This document shows positions 1 through 10,450 of a stretch of DNA of 64,000 bases, piece after piece. The number at the start of each line of letters is the position of its first letter. Positions within the stretch are counted from its first letter, which is position 1. The position numbers and the translations under genes were made by a program. A model generated the notes under the pieces. The model was given only the letters and a program-made list of their open reading frames with translations, was not told the origin of the DNA and did not search any database. This DNA is from Lytechinus pictus (taxonomy: Eukaryota > Echinodermata > Echinoidea > Temnopleuroida > Toxopneustidae), in NCBI RefSeq assembly GCF_037042905.1, contig NC_087253.1, forward strand, positions 8,110,501-8,174,500, written 5' to 3'.

Positions 1-613
1 TTACTAGTTCTTTTCAATTTCCCCTTCTCTCGTATCAATATGATTTGCAGGTTTTTTTTTCTTTCTGTATCCTATTGCGCCAAAATGTTAAACGTTCAGA
101 TAAAATTGAAACCCTGTTGTCTCTTTTCTTTCCTCAATTCCCGATATAGACCTTCGTGCATTAGGAACAAGTTGTGCTAGGTAAGCACTTTTTTTTCAGT
201 TTGTAATTTTTAGTTGGTTCTAAATATTAACTTATCCAATTTGTTGGTAATATTCTGAACCAACCTAAATTAAACTATGCGAAGATTGCGTGTATTTGTG
301 GATTCAACGAAGACGATTAAACTACCTCTTACCAACTCACATGTCCATAATCGAAAACCGTGCTGAAAACCGTGCTCACTTTATCACTAAAATCATTATC
401 CCTTTGCACGCTGAATTATAATAATATATATATATTTTTTTTTTTTTGGGGGGGATAATAATAACAATCGCTTCCATAAATTTTTTTTTACTTCAAGATA
501 TCCATTTTGCACCATTGATACTTATTCTAATCATATAGATGTTATCCAAGAGCTCTTGCCTTTTATTAGCTTATCTACATGTAATGTGAAGGTAGGGGAG
601 AAAACAATCTAAG
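1..613. other. Upstream intron sequence of gene A, no gene seen
   Basis: AT-rich DNA with homopolymer runs and a T-run/G-run near 435-455. I see no convincing exon. The next exon begins in splice phase 2, so earlier exons of gene A should lie left of the window and this stretch is probably intron. Confidence 0.5.
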
Positions 614-924
614 TTCAAATGAATTGAGTTCTTATCTTGTTGAATACTTCTTACAATTATATAGTGAAATCCCAGACAAAGCGCTTCTCGATTTATCCCG
701 AAAGATACAACCAGAGAAGTACTTCGAAATTGGAACAAAACTCGGTCTTCAGTACATAGAGCTTGAGCACATACAACACAAGACATTTGCTAACAGGAGG
801 GACAGCAACATTCAGATGCTTTCCACATGGAAATCATATCAGCCGCCCGGAGAAAAGGCAGTGGAGACTTTGAAACTGGTTTGGGACTCTGTCCAATCAG
901 TAAAGAAAGCTGACAATAAGGAAG
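614..924 (+). CDS. Gene A exon: first visible death domain
   Basis: This exon encodes about 103 residues with a death-domain pattern: LLDLSRKI, then YFEIGTKLGL, an acidic-hydrophobic turn (YIELEHI), and a C-terminal helix with MLSTWKS. It resembles the death domain of gene B at 51959-52227: both have LG-LG/F, an IE turn, F-x-x-R, and ML-x-x-W in the same order. The acceptor is the AG at 612-613 and the donor is GTATGG at 925. The exon starts in phase 2 and ends in phase 1, as do the other two cassette-terminal death-domain exons in the window. The acceptor has a weak pyrimidine tract, so the exact 5' border is the least certain part. Confidence 0.7.
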
Positions 925-3900
925 GTATGGGAAAGAACAGAAAGAAATTGTTTGACTTTGTAAAATGACAATTTTAATTTAGTTTGTCCATTGTGTTCAA
1001 TCGAATTTGATTTAAGCTAAACAAAAAAGTAACAGAATAAAACAATTGAATTGCAGTTTGAACAGCCTGTGGATTCGATTGAAATTTCATATTCTCACGT
1101 GAAGAAAAGGGCTAACTTTGCACAATAAATCGGTTATTTATTATATCGGTATCATAGTATATGCCCCTGAGCCGGCGGCAAGCCTCTACTTTGTCAGCTG
1201 GCTGGAAATATTCGAAATGCAGGGCCTACAATAGATTATAACATGGATAAGATAGAGGTTTTTCAAACAAATCGAGTACATATTGAGTGAGGAAAGACTT
1301 TTTGAATGAAGGCTTAGATATAGATCATTACAGTCCATCGAATCGATATTGCATTTAATGTGGATTATTGGATCATCACTGGCAATTGATTCCATGGGCC
1401 AGATCACCTCTCTGGCCGAAACCATTCGCATGCGTTGATATGTACACAGTATTTGCAATAGGCCTACAATGTATACGTCTGAATACCATCCAAATTTTTG
1501 GTTTTTTTTGTGCTTGCTCCTTTTACACAAAAAAATATGCCTCTAGCACACAATGTAATGGGCATTAAGTCTTACTTTCCCCATAAATGAAGGATTAGAT
1601 TCAAATTCCCGGGGGACCACTTCCATTGATGAGTGGATACCAGGCGCGACCATGGGGTTTCGAAAAGCACCCTAAACAAGGGAAGCAATTCTTTTCCATT
1701 TCCATTTTGTGAAACCCTACAAGTATTGGAAATATATACCTTTATCAGTATTTCAAACATCGTTTTTGACACCCTTATAACGTTACATAGGCCTATACGT
1801 GACGTACTTGCCCACTCTTTCTTTCCCCGTTTACGCGTGGTCGCAGCTGGTATCCATTCGTCAATGGAAGTGTGCCCCCGGGCGGCCTCTCGAGCTCTGG
1901 GATGAACCAAATGTGGCTCTAGAAAGTCGTCCTAAATCGGATATATCGCTGTTACCATAGTAGCAACCAGAATTTTGCACACAAAGCGCAGATTGAATGT
2001 TTCCGTTGCAGATGCGAAACGAAAAAAATCTCATGTAACACAATTTGCATTGCAGGACAGTTTTACGACAATGACTACGGGCCCAAAAGTCTCTTCCGAA
2101 ATCAACTACCGTCGTAAATAAGCGTTCGCGTTCTCCAGCGAAAGGTCGGGGTTATTGGCTGCCAGCGCAAGCAGACAATTGTGCAATATGCTATGTTCTA
2201 ACCAAATGGAGATATGTACGTGTAGATATAGGATACCAGCGAAGAGTTTCTCAGAATGTACCGTAACCTGTCTTTCTTTGTGCTTGAATTGTACGCTTAT
2301 TTCATTTTTTTACATATTGAGATATTACAAACATCTATTTTTTTTTCTTTTAGAAGAAGAAGAAGGTACTTCTGCGGTTCTCAAACAGGTTGTTGTCGAA
2401 AGAGCCAAGCAAACTGATCTCGAAAGCGAACAAGAAACGATGGAGATCATTGACTTTTCAGGAGTGGGTAAGCAGATGCGAATGATTTTAAGGTGTTTGG
2501 AATTTGGGTTTATCGACATTGTACAATGAACTCCACATGATGTTATTAAGTATCTAAGAAATACAAATAAAAAAAAGAAGAGAAAAATATAATTTATAAT
2601 TTTTTTCCATAATGAAATCTTTTTTTGTTTTCTAGTAGTTTTATGAGTTCATTGTATAATGAACAATTTCGTATCAATTTAACAGGGTAGAGGGATGGAG
2701 AGGGATATGACATCGTTATACTATGGGGTACTGCATTACCATAAGAAAACAAATGCGTTGAAATGCACATCATACATGAAAAGATAATTTTGCAATGAGT
2801 ACTGATTATTCATTGTATTCATACAACTGAACTTTGTTTTTGTAGAACGCAGTTTAAAAAATATATATAAATCTATATATTGTATATTAAACTATTCTTG
2901 ATGGGATTTAATCGGAGAGAGAGAGCATTGAATGCGTTTGGAGTTTTGAAAAGGAACCCATTCTATCATTGGTAAGAAAATATTGTTTTGATTTGTTAAG
3001 AAGCTAATAGTAAATACAATCGCAAAAAAGCAGAAAATTAGAAACTAAGTATTACAGATCCAAAACATACTTTATCTTGTTGATCATAAATCGTATGCAC
3101 ATATACGGTTCTAAAATAAGGAACGAATTGATTTTAAAGATTATCCAAGTGGTTCTTCTTGTAAGCATGAGGAAACCCGTAAGGATCTTGAGCAACACGG
3201 CGGAATACCAAACACAGAAGAACTTTGCAGTGTGGCTCGTCATGTCAAATCCTTACAAACAGCACGTTCACTTGGAAAAACGCTTCATATCGATGACGTT
3301 AGCATAGTTGGTTTCGTCACTCAGCACTGTCCTTCATTACTACGTGAGACAGCGCAGCAGATAGTACGAATGTGGCACAATGGCTTACAAGAAGGAGTCA
3401 AGGAAGATGAACTCAACAAGTTATTCAAGAAGTACAACATCTCTGGTGACAAAACAGGTTGTTTGAAATCTCTTTCTAAGCTTCTTTAATTATCGACCTC
3501 TGAATGAAAGAAACACTTTCAAATTTCAGAAACGCTTGCCCTTTCAATTCTTCTTATTCCGAATGTTTTAATTTCGAACGAAAAGAGTATTTCATATCAA
3601 GAGAATAAACATATTGGTTGGAGATTAAATGTGTTAACATGGGTTGCATAGCTAATAACTCTTTCACGGTTAATCGGCCTTTCAGCCGTTTGGTTTTCTA
3701 ATCTTGTTGGTCTTAGAGCCCTGTTAACAAGTCATCTGTCATGTGTTTCTTTATTCATTTCCATTCGCATTTGTGGAACTTTATTGCATCATAAATTATA
3801 TGAACTCGTGTATTTCTACTTACCTGTCCTGGCAGGGGGCTATGAAGAAATAGCACAACTCATTCGATTTGACGCAGACCTACTAGACTTAGTTCGTCAT

Positions 3901-6900
3901 TTGGATGTACACCATACCAGCGTCATGGAGTTCTTTAACACATCCTCAGCCCTTACACCTTACATGGTTGTTCCCGTTGCCCTAAAAATGCTGATAGAAT
4001 GGTCCAACAAAGGTGGAACTAGGGAGAGGCTTCTGGCGATAGCTCAGGCTTTTCGCTTCGGTGGCGCAGACATCATAGCAAAAGGTAATTCTTTTACAAC
4101 AAACCCGCTATTCCAACACTCCGAGAGCATAAAAAAAAAATAATTTCGTCATTATTGTGAAAGTCTTTAAATAAGTACTGTATTTAAAAAAGAACATGTT
4201 CTACGTGTTTTCGGTATATTGATCATCCCCTCACTCTTTAGGCCTCGAATGCCAGTCAACCTACCCGTTTTTCATCTCACATGGCATCCTTGATCATAAG
4301 GGTGGGAACATGACCCTCGATGAACTTGGAATTACTGTATTTGTTCCTGAAGGAGCTATTCCAAAGGGAATGGGATCAACCGTCACCGTCCGTGTATCAT
4401 TCCGCAATACTCCTAGACTTCCCATACGCGACGATGAAGTTCTTATTACTCCCGTCATAGAGACTTCTCTCACACAAGAACTTCTCAAGCCGGCATCGAT
4501 AGTTCTACAACACTGTATGGGTTTCAACAACGACGATTCTACCGTTGTAATGTACACCAAGACCGGGCAAGGTATAACGTTTGTCATAAAATAGTTTAAT
4601 TAATGTTAATTGCAGAGTATTCACTCTTAATACAACGGGTGTAGCTTCTGAATTATAAATCAACCCGTTGGTGGCCGCTATCACAACAGGTGAAATAAAG
4701 ATAATTTAGAATCATATCTGTACCCAATTCTCGTCATTCCGAACTTACTACCATATAACAAATTTATACATACACTGTAGTTAAAGAAAATGCTTAACTG
4801 ATGAACAAGAAAAATGTCTGATTGTAAAATACATTTGTTTTCCCGTCACTTAAGTGCCATAGAGAGACAGACCTGATATTGATGGAAATTAATTATTAGA
4901 ATACCACGTCCATTATTTTCCAAACTTCAGGAAAATTCGGTCGCAGAATGTTGACGAGAGACGATTCACGAATCTCAAAATCTACGATTGAGTTTTGTAC
5001 ACGTCATATTGAAGTTCTGGCTGTGTGTTCTAAGGATCTTCGAAATCTTCAACTAACATGCTTGGTCTTCCAGCCTACTATGAGGGCACAAGTGGAGCAA
5101 CCATATCTACGCGTGTACATTATTCATCCATATATGACATATGTCCAGGTATTACTATTAATTTATATCAATTTCTTCTGAATATCCTAACTTCACTTTA
5201 AACTGTGCACAATCATCACGGTTAATCACAGATAAAAAGTGAAATTCTTTTATACTTTTCCGTTACCGATTTTCGTCAGCCATAATATGGGCAACATCTC
5301 TGCCGAAACGAACAGATGTTCTCAGAAAAAGATGACACATCTCAGCTCCAGATATTCTGACAAGAATACAGCAGTTGTCTAATTAAACTTCATGATAATG
5401 ACTTTAACATTAGTGTCAATCAAGAGTCATCTGTGACCAATTGATTTTCCTTTTATAATGAAGCCCCACAATCCTTTTAATGTAGCCCTTCAGTCAATCC
5501 ATTTTCCATTCACCATAAAGAAATTACTGTGGATCAATTTTGTATCTTTAAAATATCTTACATTTCAGATGGAAAATTTTGTGGACATTATGGAACCATA
5601 CCATTACATGATAAATGAGCACTTTACTAACCATTTTCAAAACGTTTCATTGATTTTTAAGAAACTCTTGTGAATCAAGTTTTGACTGCTTCCGTATTTC
5701 AGGATATAATCGAGAGGGAGCTGACTTCGTCTAAACCTTACTGCCAAGTCGATAAGGAATTCAAGTTCTCTATTGGGACAACAGCAAAGCATCTAACGGT
5801 AATTTGTCATGAAGAGAAGAAGCAACAAAACCAAATGGTAATGCGACTTATTACAAATTCAAACATACTTTAAACCAGGGGTTCTCAAACTTTTTCTTTG
5901 AAGGGCCAGATGAGACTCCAAGTAAACCTGAAAGGGCCAGGGTGAAGTGGATACTTAGAAAAAAAATGTGTGCGAAGCGCAAAGACCCTTGCGGTTGGGG
6001 TCCTAGATGCTCTCTTGTGCACTCTGGCTCTTATTTTGGGAGCATTTATCCAACATCCAACAAATTTATAACAGTTTTATATGGAACGCAGGCAAAATTA
6101 GAACAAAAATAATCAAAATACAGCGAGAGTCAATATTAATGATAACAAAATTGTAGTACTTTGTTAAAAGGAATCTAGATTGTACCTATACATAGCTGGT
6201 ATTGGGGAGACAGGTAATATCTGAAGTATCAAATAATTTTTTTAGTAAAAGTAGATTGAATAATAGAGCATGTCTGTTGTAGACTCTAACAAGGATGTCA
6301 GTCTCATAATCACTTTCAATGTGGGAAAAGTGACACTGTCAGCAACAAGTTGCTTGAACCTTGGCACAAAAGGTGTAATTGCCAGACGAAGGCATTGATG
6401 CAAATGTTCACTGGTCAAGCAGGGGCTGCGAAAGGGGGGGGGGGGGGCTGAATCCCCCCCCCCCGCCCCACTTTTTTCCAAAACCATGTACAAAAACGTA
6501 AAAATAACCATATGATTGTGGTTTTTGCATGGCCATACCCCCTCCCCACTTTGAAAACCGTTCCGCGGGCCCTGTCAAGGTACTGCAGTATGAGTTAGTT
6601 TTTTAAAATGTTCATTGTGGAAAATGCACTTTCTCACCTGTATTATGTACATCAAAACATGGTGAGAACAGCGCTGGTCATCTAATAAGAAAGAAGATCG
6701 AACAGACAGAAAAGACTCCACTAAACTTTGTTTAAAATCAAATTTATTTGACTGTCATTACTTTTATTACGGTTTCATGGATACACAATGTAATCATATT
6801 AAGCTATGTTTCATATTGTGACTTAAAAGTGATTAAAAAAACCCAGCAGAGTCTCGCGGGCCGGATTAAGAAGTTCCGCGGGCCGTAGTTTGAGAACCCC

Positions 6901-9051
6901 TGCTTTAAATATTTAAAGCGCCATCTCGAGTCCTCAACTACTCATTCCTGGTCAGTTTCTTGACCCATAATGCTAGTGTAGTCTAGTAATATAGACCCAC
7001 TTGAATGGTAACATGCTGATTAACTACTCAATACATTTTTACCGCAATAATGATGCTACCAAGTAGGAAAACAATTAACTTTTCCTCTAAAAAACATTTT
7101 ACTTTCTTTATACAAATACAATTATAGGTCAATAAAATCTCTGTAGTATTAGTACATTTTTACAACCATATTTTTGAAGAATATGTATTTATATCACGCA
7201 GTCAATGAGAGACCACATATAGTTCACTCCCCCTTTAACATGACAATTTTCGTTGTATATCCTTGTTGATTTGCAAAGCTATTTCTTTGCACCCTGTCTT
7301 GAGTAAAAAAAAAAGTATATAAGAAATTTCATTGTAAGATTAATCAATATCCATATATGCATTTTAACTCTACATCTTCTCTCTCAAGCTAGCAAACCAA
7401 ACAAATCCAAACTCAAAGTGAAAAGATTGCCATGTATTCGAGATGATTATAAACTGATGTGCCAAATTAATTGTTACCACTTTGCATCCGGTTTTTTTAT
7501 AATCAATTGAATAGGTTTGATAATCTTATCCTTCAAACCTGACATTACAAGAAATGTAAGTAGTTTGATTAAAAGAATAAAGAAATGTGTTTCTTGATAT
7601 ATTTTAAAAAACATTTCTCACACAAAGATACCCCTCAGCGGTGTATTGAATGGTCAGTGCAGCCCTGTCGTATTCATGCTTCAGTTTACCCCAGAAGAAA
7701 ATGGGAAGAAGAATATTCGCATTGCAATAAATGAAGGAGACGAGCCCATATCCGATAGAGAGTTCAACGTGTCAATAGAAGGTACAATAACATATTTTAG
7801 CAGCAAATTCAAGCTTGTTTTAACCTAAATTTACATTGCATGAAGTATCGGCAGTTTATGTTCTTTATGCGATAATAGTGAACCTAGATACCATCAACGT
7901 CTAAGAAAAAGACGAGTCCTGAAAATTGAATTAGAAATGTGACCTTTACAGTATTTTTGTTATAAGTAAGACGATTCTCACTCACCATGAATATAAATTT
8001 TCATAAAACTATTACCACAATCTTACCCCAAAAATGTAAGTACGTGATCATTCCTTGTATCACCATAAACATACCATTATTGAATTTCGATTTCTAAAGG
8101 AACATACTAGTTAGCAGGTTACCCCGTTACTCTTTGATAGATCTTTGTAAAATTAAATAAATTCCTCAGAATAATAGTAATAATACTACGAATACTACTA
8201 CTGCTTCACCACCAATGTTGATATTAATAACGATCCTTATAATATTCTGCTATATTCTTTCATTTTCCATCAGATGAAACGGATTACACGATCAATCGCA
8301 GGGTTTTGTAAGTTTTCTTCTTTTTTTTGAAAATAAAATGTAACGTAATTTGGAATATGAACCCGAGGCATGCATTTTCATCCTTAGAGTAATTCAGATC
8401 TAGAATGCAAACAAGACGTGCCTTGTGATTTTTAGGACTGCAATTTGTCATTACATAGATAGACCTTTTTATAGTCCAGTCGCTTTTGGCAATCCTGGGG
8501 AAAAGTGAAGTAATAGAAATATGAATAAAGACAATAGTAATAAGAGTAACATAATCGCTTTCACATAAGACATAACTCATAGTAATACGAAAATAAACTT
8601 TACCTAATCAAAAACCCAACAAAAGTATGTTATTCCCGGGGGTAGGAAACATAGTGAAACACCACTCTTCTTTTGGACACAAGGAATAATTGGCGTTGTT
8701 TGTTTATGGAAATTTTGTAAACATTATGAATATACTATATACAGAGAAGGCCGATTGAGCTGTTTATCCAACAATCTTATCGAAACCCTGGCTGACGTGA
8801 TTCTCAAGCAAAGTGATGCAAATTCCCTTGGCGGCTATCTCGGTTTCTCAGAGTCAACCGTAGAGCAATACCTCGATCGGTCAGATTCTTCTTATAAGAA
8901 ATTTTCAAGATCGGGGTTCGTTGAGATGCTAAGTGATTGGAGACGAAGAGTCCGACCTAGTGAGCAGGTAAAGGAGCTTCATCGAGCCCTGAAAGATGCC
9001 GGTCTGACATATGTAACAGACACTATCCTGCATGGAGGTAACTACAGCTAG
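614..9051 (+). CDS. Gene A (5'-partial): multi-death-domain ZU5-UPA protein, 10 exons
   Basis: Ten exons join in frame: 614-924, 2354-2467, 3140-3457, 3836-4084, 4242-4571, 4931-5148, 5703-5837, 7628-7781, 8274-8307 and 8745-9051. They give about 722 residues in the order death domain, acidic linker, death domain, death domain, ZU5, UPA, death domain. Every junction has AG/GT borders and matching phases (1,1,1,1,1,0,0,1,2). ZU5-UPA-DD modules occur in UNC5, UNC5CL, PIDD1 and ankyrins, and the FIIND of NLRP1/CARD8 is a ZU5-UPA pair, so a role in death-fold signalling or innate sensing is inferred. No membrane segment or signal peptide is seen in the visible part. The 5' end is missing: the first exon starts in phase 2. 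The 3' end is either the TAG at 9049 or a small extra exon at 9105-9151. The orthologue is not identified. Confidence 0.75.
925..2353 (+). other. Gene A intron containing a palindromic MITE
   Basis: About 1.4 kb between death-domain exon 1 and the linker exon. Apart from the inverted-repeat element at 1608-1882, I see only AT-rich non-coding sequence. Confidence 0.6.
1608..1882. mobile_element. Inverted-repeat MITE (CCCGGGGG ends)
   Basis: The left end reads CCCGGGGGACCACTTCCATT and the right end, reverse-complemented, reads CCCGGGGGCACACTTCCATT. The match continues through GA-GA/AT-GGATACCAG and GCGACCA. The arms are roughly 45 bp with a few mismatches, around a unique core of about 180 bp. 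No reading frame of interest lies inside and no clear target-site duplication is seen, so the superfamily is not assigned. Confidence 0.7.
2354..2467 (+). CDS. Gene A exon: acidic linker
   Basis: A 38-residue exon rich in Glu, Lys and Gln (starts EEEEGTSAVLKQ, ends near DFSGV). A strong pyrimidine tract precedes the acceptor at 2352-2353 and the donor is GTAAGC at 2468. The split codon at each end joins in frame with the flanking death-domain exons. The sequence is probably a flexible or helical linker; no domain is recognised. Confidence 0.65.
2468..3139 (+). other. Gene A intron, nothing recognised
   Basis: AT-rich intron sequence with a short AGAG run near 2918. No open frame or repeat structure was seen. 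Confidence 0.55.
3140..3457 (+). CDS. Gene A exon: second death-fold domain
   Basis: This exon encodes about 106 residues. After a short Ser/Lys/Glu-rich start (HEETRKDLEQHGG) comes a death-fold helical bundle: LCSVARHVKS, an IDDVSIVGF turn, QQIVRMWHNG, then DELNKLFKKYNI at the C-terminus. The donor is GTTTG at 3458, which is not the strongest type. The acceptor (AG at 3138-3139) is the nearest one that keeps phase with the linker exon. The coding segment from 3166 on is much more certain than the first eight codons. Confidence 0.65.
3836..4084 (+). CDS. Gene A exon: third death-fold domain
   Basis: An 83-residue exon starting GGYEEIAQLI. It includes LLDLVRHLDV, a V-x-x-FF turn, VALKMLIEW and a C-terminal AQAFRFGGADII. 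The spacing of LL-LVRHL, VHH-S-V-EFF and LIEWSNKG fits a death domain. The acceptor follows TCCTGGCAG and the donor is GTAATT at 4085. Phases are 1 and 1, so this exon is symmetric and could be skipped or duplicated without breaking the frame. Confidence 0.7.
4242..4571 (+). CDS. Gene A exon: ZU5 domain, main part
   Basis: A 110-residue exon with the ZU5 core: GITVFVPEGAIPKGMG, then TVTVRVSF, then a VLITPVIET strand and a LLKPASIVLQHC strand. This matches the ZU5 pattern G-hydrophobic-hydrophobic-V/I-P-x-GAI-P-x-G, a P-V central strand, and F/L-KP-V-hydrophobic-x-P/Q-H seen in UNC5 and ankyrins. Length (330 nt) and phases (1,1) match the ZU5 exon of gene B (336 nt, 1,1). Confidence 0.85.
4931..5148 (+). 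CDS. Gene A exon: ZU5 end and UPA start
   Basis: A 73-residue exon beginning GKFGRRMLTRDD and ending PYLRVYIIHPYMTYVQ. The segment around CTRHIEVLAVCSKD lies where PIDD1 and FIIND proteins carry the His-Phe-Ser autoprocessing site. Here the His is present but is followed by Ile-Glu, so self-cleavage is not expected. The final LRVYIIH segment is the typical first strand of UPA. Phases 1,0; donor GTATTA. Confidence 0.8.
5703..5837 (+). CDS. Gene A exon: UPA domain, middle part
   Basis: A 45-residue exon (starts DIIERELTSSKPYC, ends near KKQQNQM) following a TATTTCAG acceptor. The FKFSIGTTAKHLTVIC segment gives the UPA beta strands. Phases 0,0 equal those of the matching exon in gene B (46329-46457). 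Confidence 0.75.
5876..6902. mobile_element. Non-autonomous hAT-like DNA transposon
   Basis: The terminal inverted repeats are CAGGGGTTCTCAAACT at 5876 and its exact complement ending at 6902. The flanking 8-bp target duplications are CTTTAAAC (5868-5875) and CTTTAAAT (6903-6910), 7 of 8 identical. The CAG-GGTTCTCAAACT terminus and 8-bp duplication are characteristic of hAT (Charlie-like) elements. No transposase is present, and a nested MITE occupies 6420-6574. Confidence 0.88.
6420..6574. mobile_element. 155-bp MITE nested in the hAT element (CAGGGGC ends)
   Basis: The ends are CAGGGGCTGCG and CGCGGGCCCTG, with a 5-bp target duplication TCAAG on both sides (6415-6419 and 6575-6579). Near the left end are runs of G and C (about 6434-6470). 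A related copy in inverted orientation lies at 45847-46009. The family is not assigned. Confidence 0.8.
7628..7781 (+). CDS. Gene A exon: UPA domain, end
   Basis: A 51-residue exon (starts IPLSGVLNGQCSPV) with VVFMLQFTPEE and KKNIRIAINEGD, the last strands of UPA. The acceptor is CACAAAG at 7627 and the donor GTACAA at 7782. Phases 0,1 and length (154 nt) parallel gene B exon 8 (163 nt). Confidence 0.75.
8274..8307 (+). CDS. Gene A 34-nt micro-exon
   Basis: This exon encodes DETDYTINRRVL with both end codons split. The acceptor TTTTCCATCAG and the strong donor GTAAGT flank it. It converts phase 1 to phase 2, exactly what the neighbouring UPA and death-domain exons need. A 34-nt exon with the same phases occupies the same place in gene B (47398-47431), which supports it strongly. 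Confidence 0.8.
8745..9051 (+). CDS. Gene A exon: C-terminal death domain
   Basis: About 100 residues forming a death domain: LIETLADVIL, LGGYLGFSESTVEQYL, FVEMLSDWRRRV and VKELHRALKDAGLTYVTD. The GFSESTVEQY turn and ML-x-x-W helix are typical. The frame closes with TAG at 9049-9051. A GT donor at 9038 could instead splice 67 bp downstream to 9105, adding about 14 residues before TGA at 9149-9151. In both cases the protein ends just after the death domain, as in UNC5 and PIDD1. Confidence 0.8.
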
Positions 9052-9151
9052 TTTTATCCTCAATATTTATTTATTGTATAAATATGTATTTATTTTATTA
9101 ACAGGCAATATGTTGAGAAATGACAAAAAATACCATGAAAACATTACATGA

Positions 9152-9251
9152 AATAATGCTGTGAAATTGAGCATCTGCCCATAGAACATCTAAAAATACT
9201 GAAAATTATATCGAGAGGTTTCCTTATAATGACAGCTATTTAAAGCTTAAT
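9152..9251. other. Gene A 3' flank
   Basis: Short AT-rich flank. I see no clear AATAAA signal close to the stop codon, so the transcript end is not placed. Confidence 0.4.
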
Positions 9252-9502
9252 ACTAGTCCAGATGATGGCCTTTCGATATTTTCCCCTCCACTCTCACTGC
9301 GCATCATCCACTGCACGCTTTTCCTTCACACACCGTAATTGTCCACTAGCTGATCGCGCAACCCTCGAATTTCCCTCTCCCGAAGGTAAATCTTGGGGTC
9401 GCGATCAGTGGGCAAGTATATAGTGTGTGGAGGAAACGAGTGCACGGAGCTCAGTGAGAACATTGAGGGGGAAAATCTCGAAGTGGCTGCATCTGGACTA
9501 GC
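9252..9502. mobile_element. Full-length palindromic element (CTAGTCCAGATG ends)
   Basis: The left arm starting CTAGTCCAGATG at about 9253 folds onto the right arm ending CATCTGGACTAG at about 9502. Complementarity continues with short interruptions nearly to the centre: the TTTTCCCC, CACTGCGC/TGCAC, TCCACACA and GATCGCG blocks are mirrored. This is a foldback-type MITE. The 63-codon open frame over its right arm (9393-9584) is a by-product. Target duplication is ambiguous because the ends are themselves palindromic. Confidence 0.75.
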
Positions 9503-10270
9503 TGAATATTACAATCCATTCCATGTGTCAACATTAGTAAACACTCTGGAAAGAAAAATTGTTTCCTTTCGACAGTTTATTTGATCTTACACGATTGAAA
9601 TTACACCACGTGTGAAACACACGTGCTTCGAAAGCGATCTGGTCTGGCAGAAAGGAAGACATATGCCTGTACAATACTGTTCCAACTTTATTCACCTTTT
9701 TCTATTTAGTGACTGGCTCATCTAGGCCTACCGTTCCTCAGCGCGTGCAAAAACTTGAGTCAAAGAAATAGAAAACGACAATTCCGTTGACCTCCAGACT
9801 CTTAAGCCGTTACCTCAAGAATTGGATGGTCACTGTACGAAGCCTATGGAAATTCGAGAGTCTAGAGCCAGCGGGTTAACCTGAGGATCTCTGAAGTTAT
9901 AACTCACCTATTAATTTCATCTAATACAGATCATTCACATCAAAATGTGACATAATGTTAATACCAGAGCACATATTTCATGATTTGAAGGGGTGATTAT
10001 CTTTCCAAAAAATTTAATTTTAATAACATTATTACAATCATGCCAACCACAGTAGGCCTACTTATGTAGTATTGGTAGTGGTAACATATACATTTTATAC
10101 ATTTTCTATCATATTTTGAAACATTATTATATAATCTGTCGAAGAAAACACTATTATATCAGGCGGATAATTGAAGTTTCACATAGATTACACAGTGTGA
10201 ACACCTCATGCGTGATTGACCCCAGAACTTCAGGCTTTTTCCCCATTCTCTATCTAGTCATTGTCATATA
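9503..10270. other. Intergenic sequence
   Basis: No gene seen. It contains a perfect short palindrome (CACGTGTG-AAA-CACACGTG, about 9608-9626). At 10168-10255 lies an 85-bp segment that recurs in direct orientation at about 18480-18565, on the far side of the satellite block. Confidence 0.5.
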
Positions 10271-10450
10271 CCATGATTGATTGATTGATTGAATTTATTC
10301 TTCTTCATTTCAAACAAATTTACAAAGTAAGTAGGAAATGATCAGAATGTGAATAACAGAAAAGAAAAAGGGAACTCACTGGAAAGCATCGCTTCTTTGT
10401 GTGAGTCCCTGAAATAATTAAATGATTTCAATTTATTAAACACATACACC
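10271..10450 (-). mobile_element. 3' end remnant of a CR1/L2-like LINE
   Basis: Starts with a GATT microsatellite (ATTGATTGATTGATTG), the complement of the (CAAT)n tail typical of CR1/L2-type LINEs. Next come GAATTTATTCTTCTT and an AAACAAATTTACAAA stretch. A potential hairpin (GGGAACTCACTGG ... GTGTGAGTCCC) follows. The other LINE tail in this window (about 45806-45834) ends with the complementary motif TCAATCAATCAATC. Only the 3' untranslated part remains. Confidence 0.55.

Larger units (their letters stand above)
5838..7627 (+). other. Gene A intron carrying a hAT-like element
   Basis: A 1.8-kb intron. Positions 5876-6902 are a non-autonomous hAT-like element with a smaller MITE nested inside. 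The remaining 0.7 kb (6911-7627) is plain AT-rich sequence. Confidence 0.7.

Noticed and set aside
9105..9151. Small terminal exon for gene A (about 14 extra residues)
   Set aside because: Phase and AG fit, but the intron would be only 67 bp and the death-domain exon already closes with its own stop. Left undecided and not annotated separately.
9393..9584. 63-codon open frame downstream of gene A
   Set aside because: It lies largely on one arm of the palindromic element and resembles no protein.
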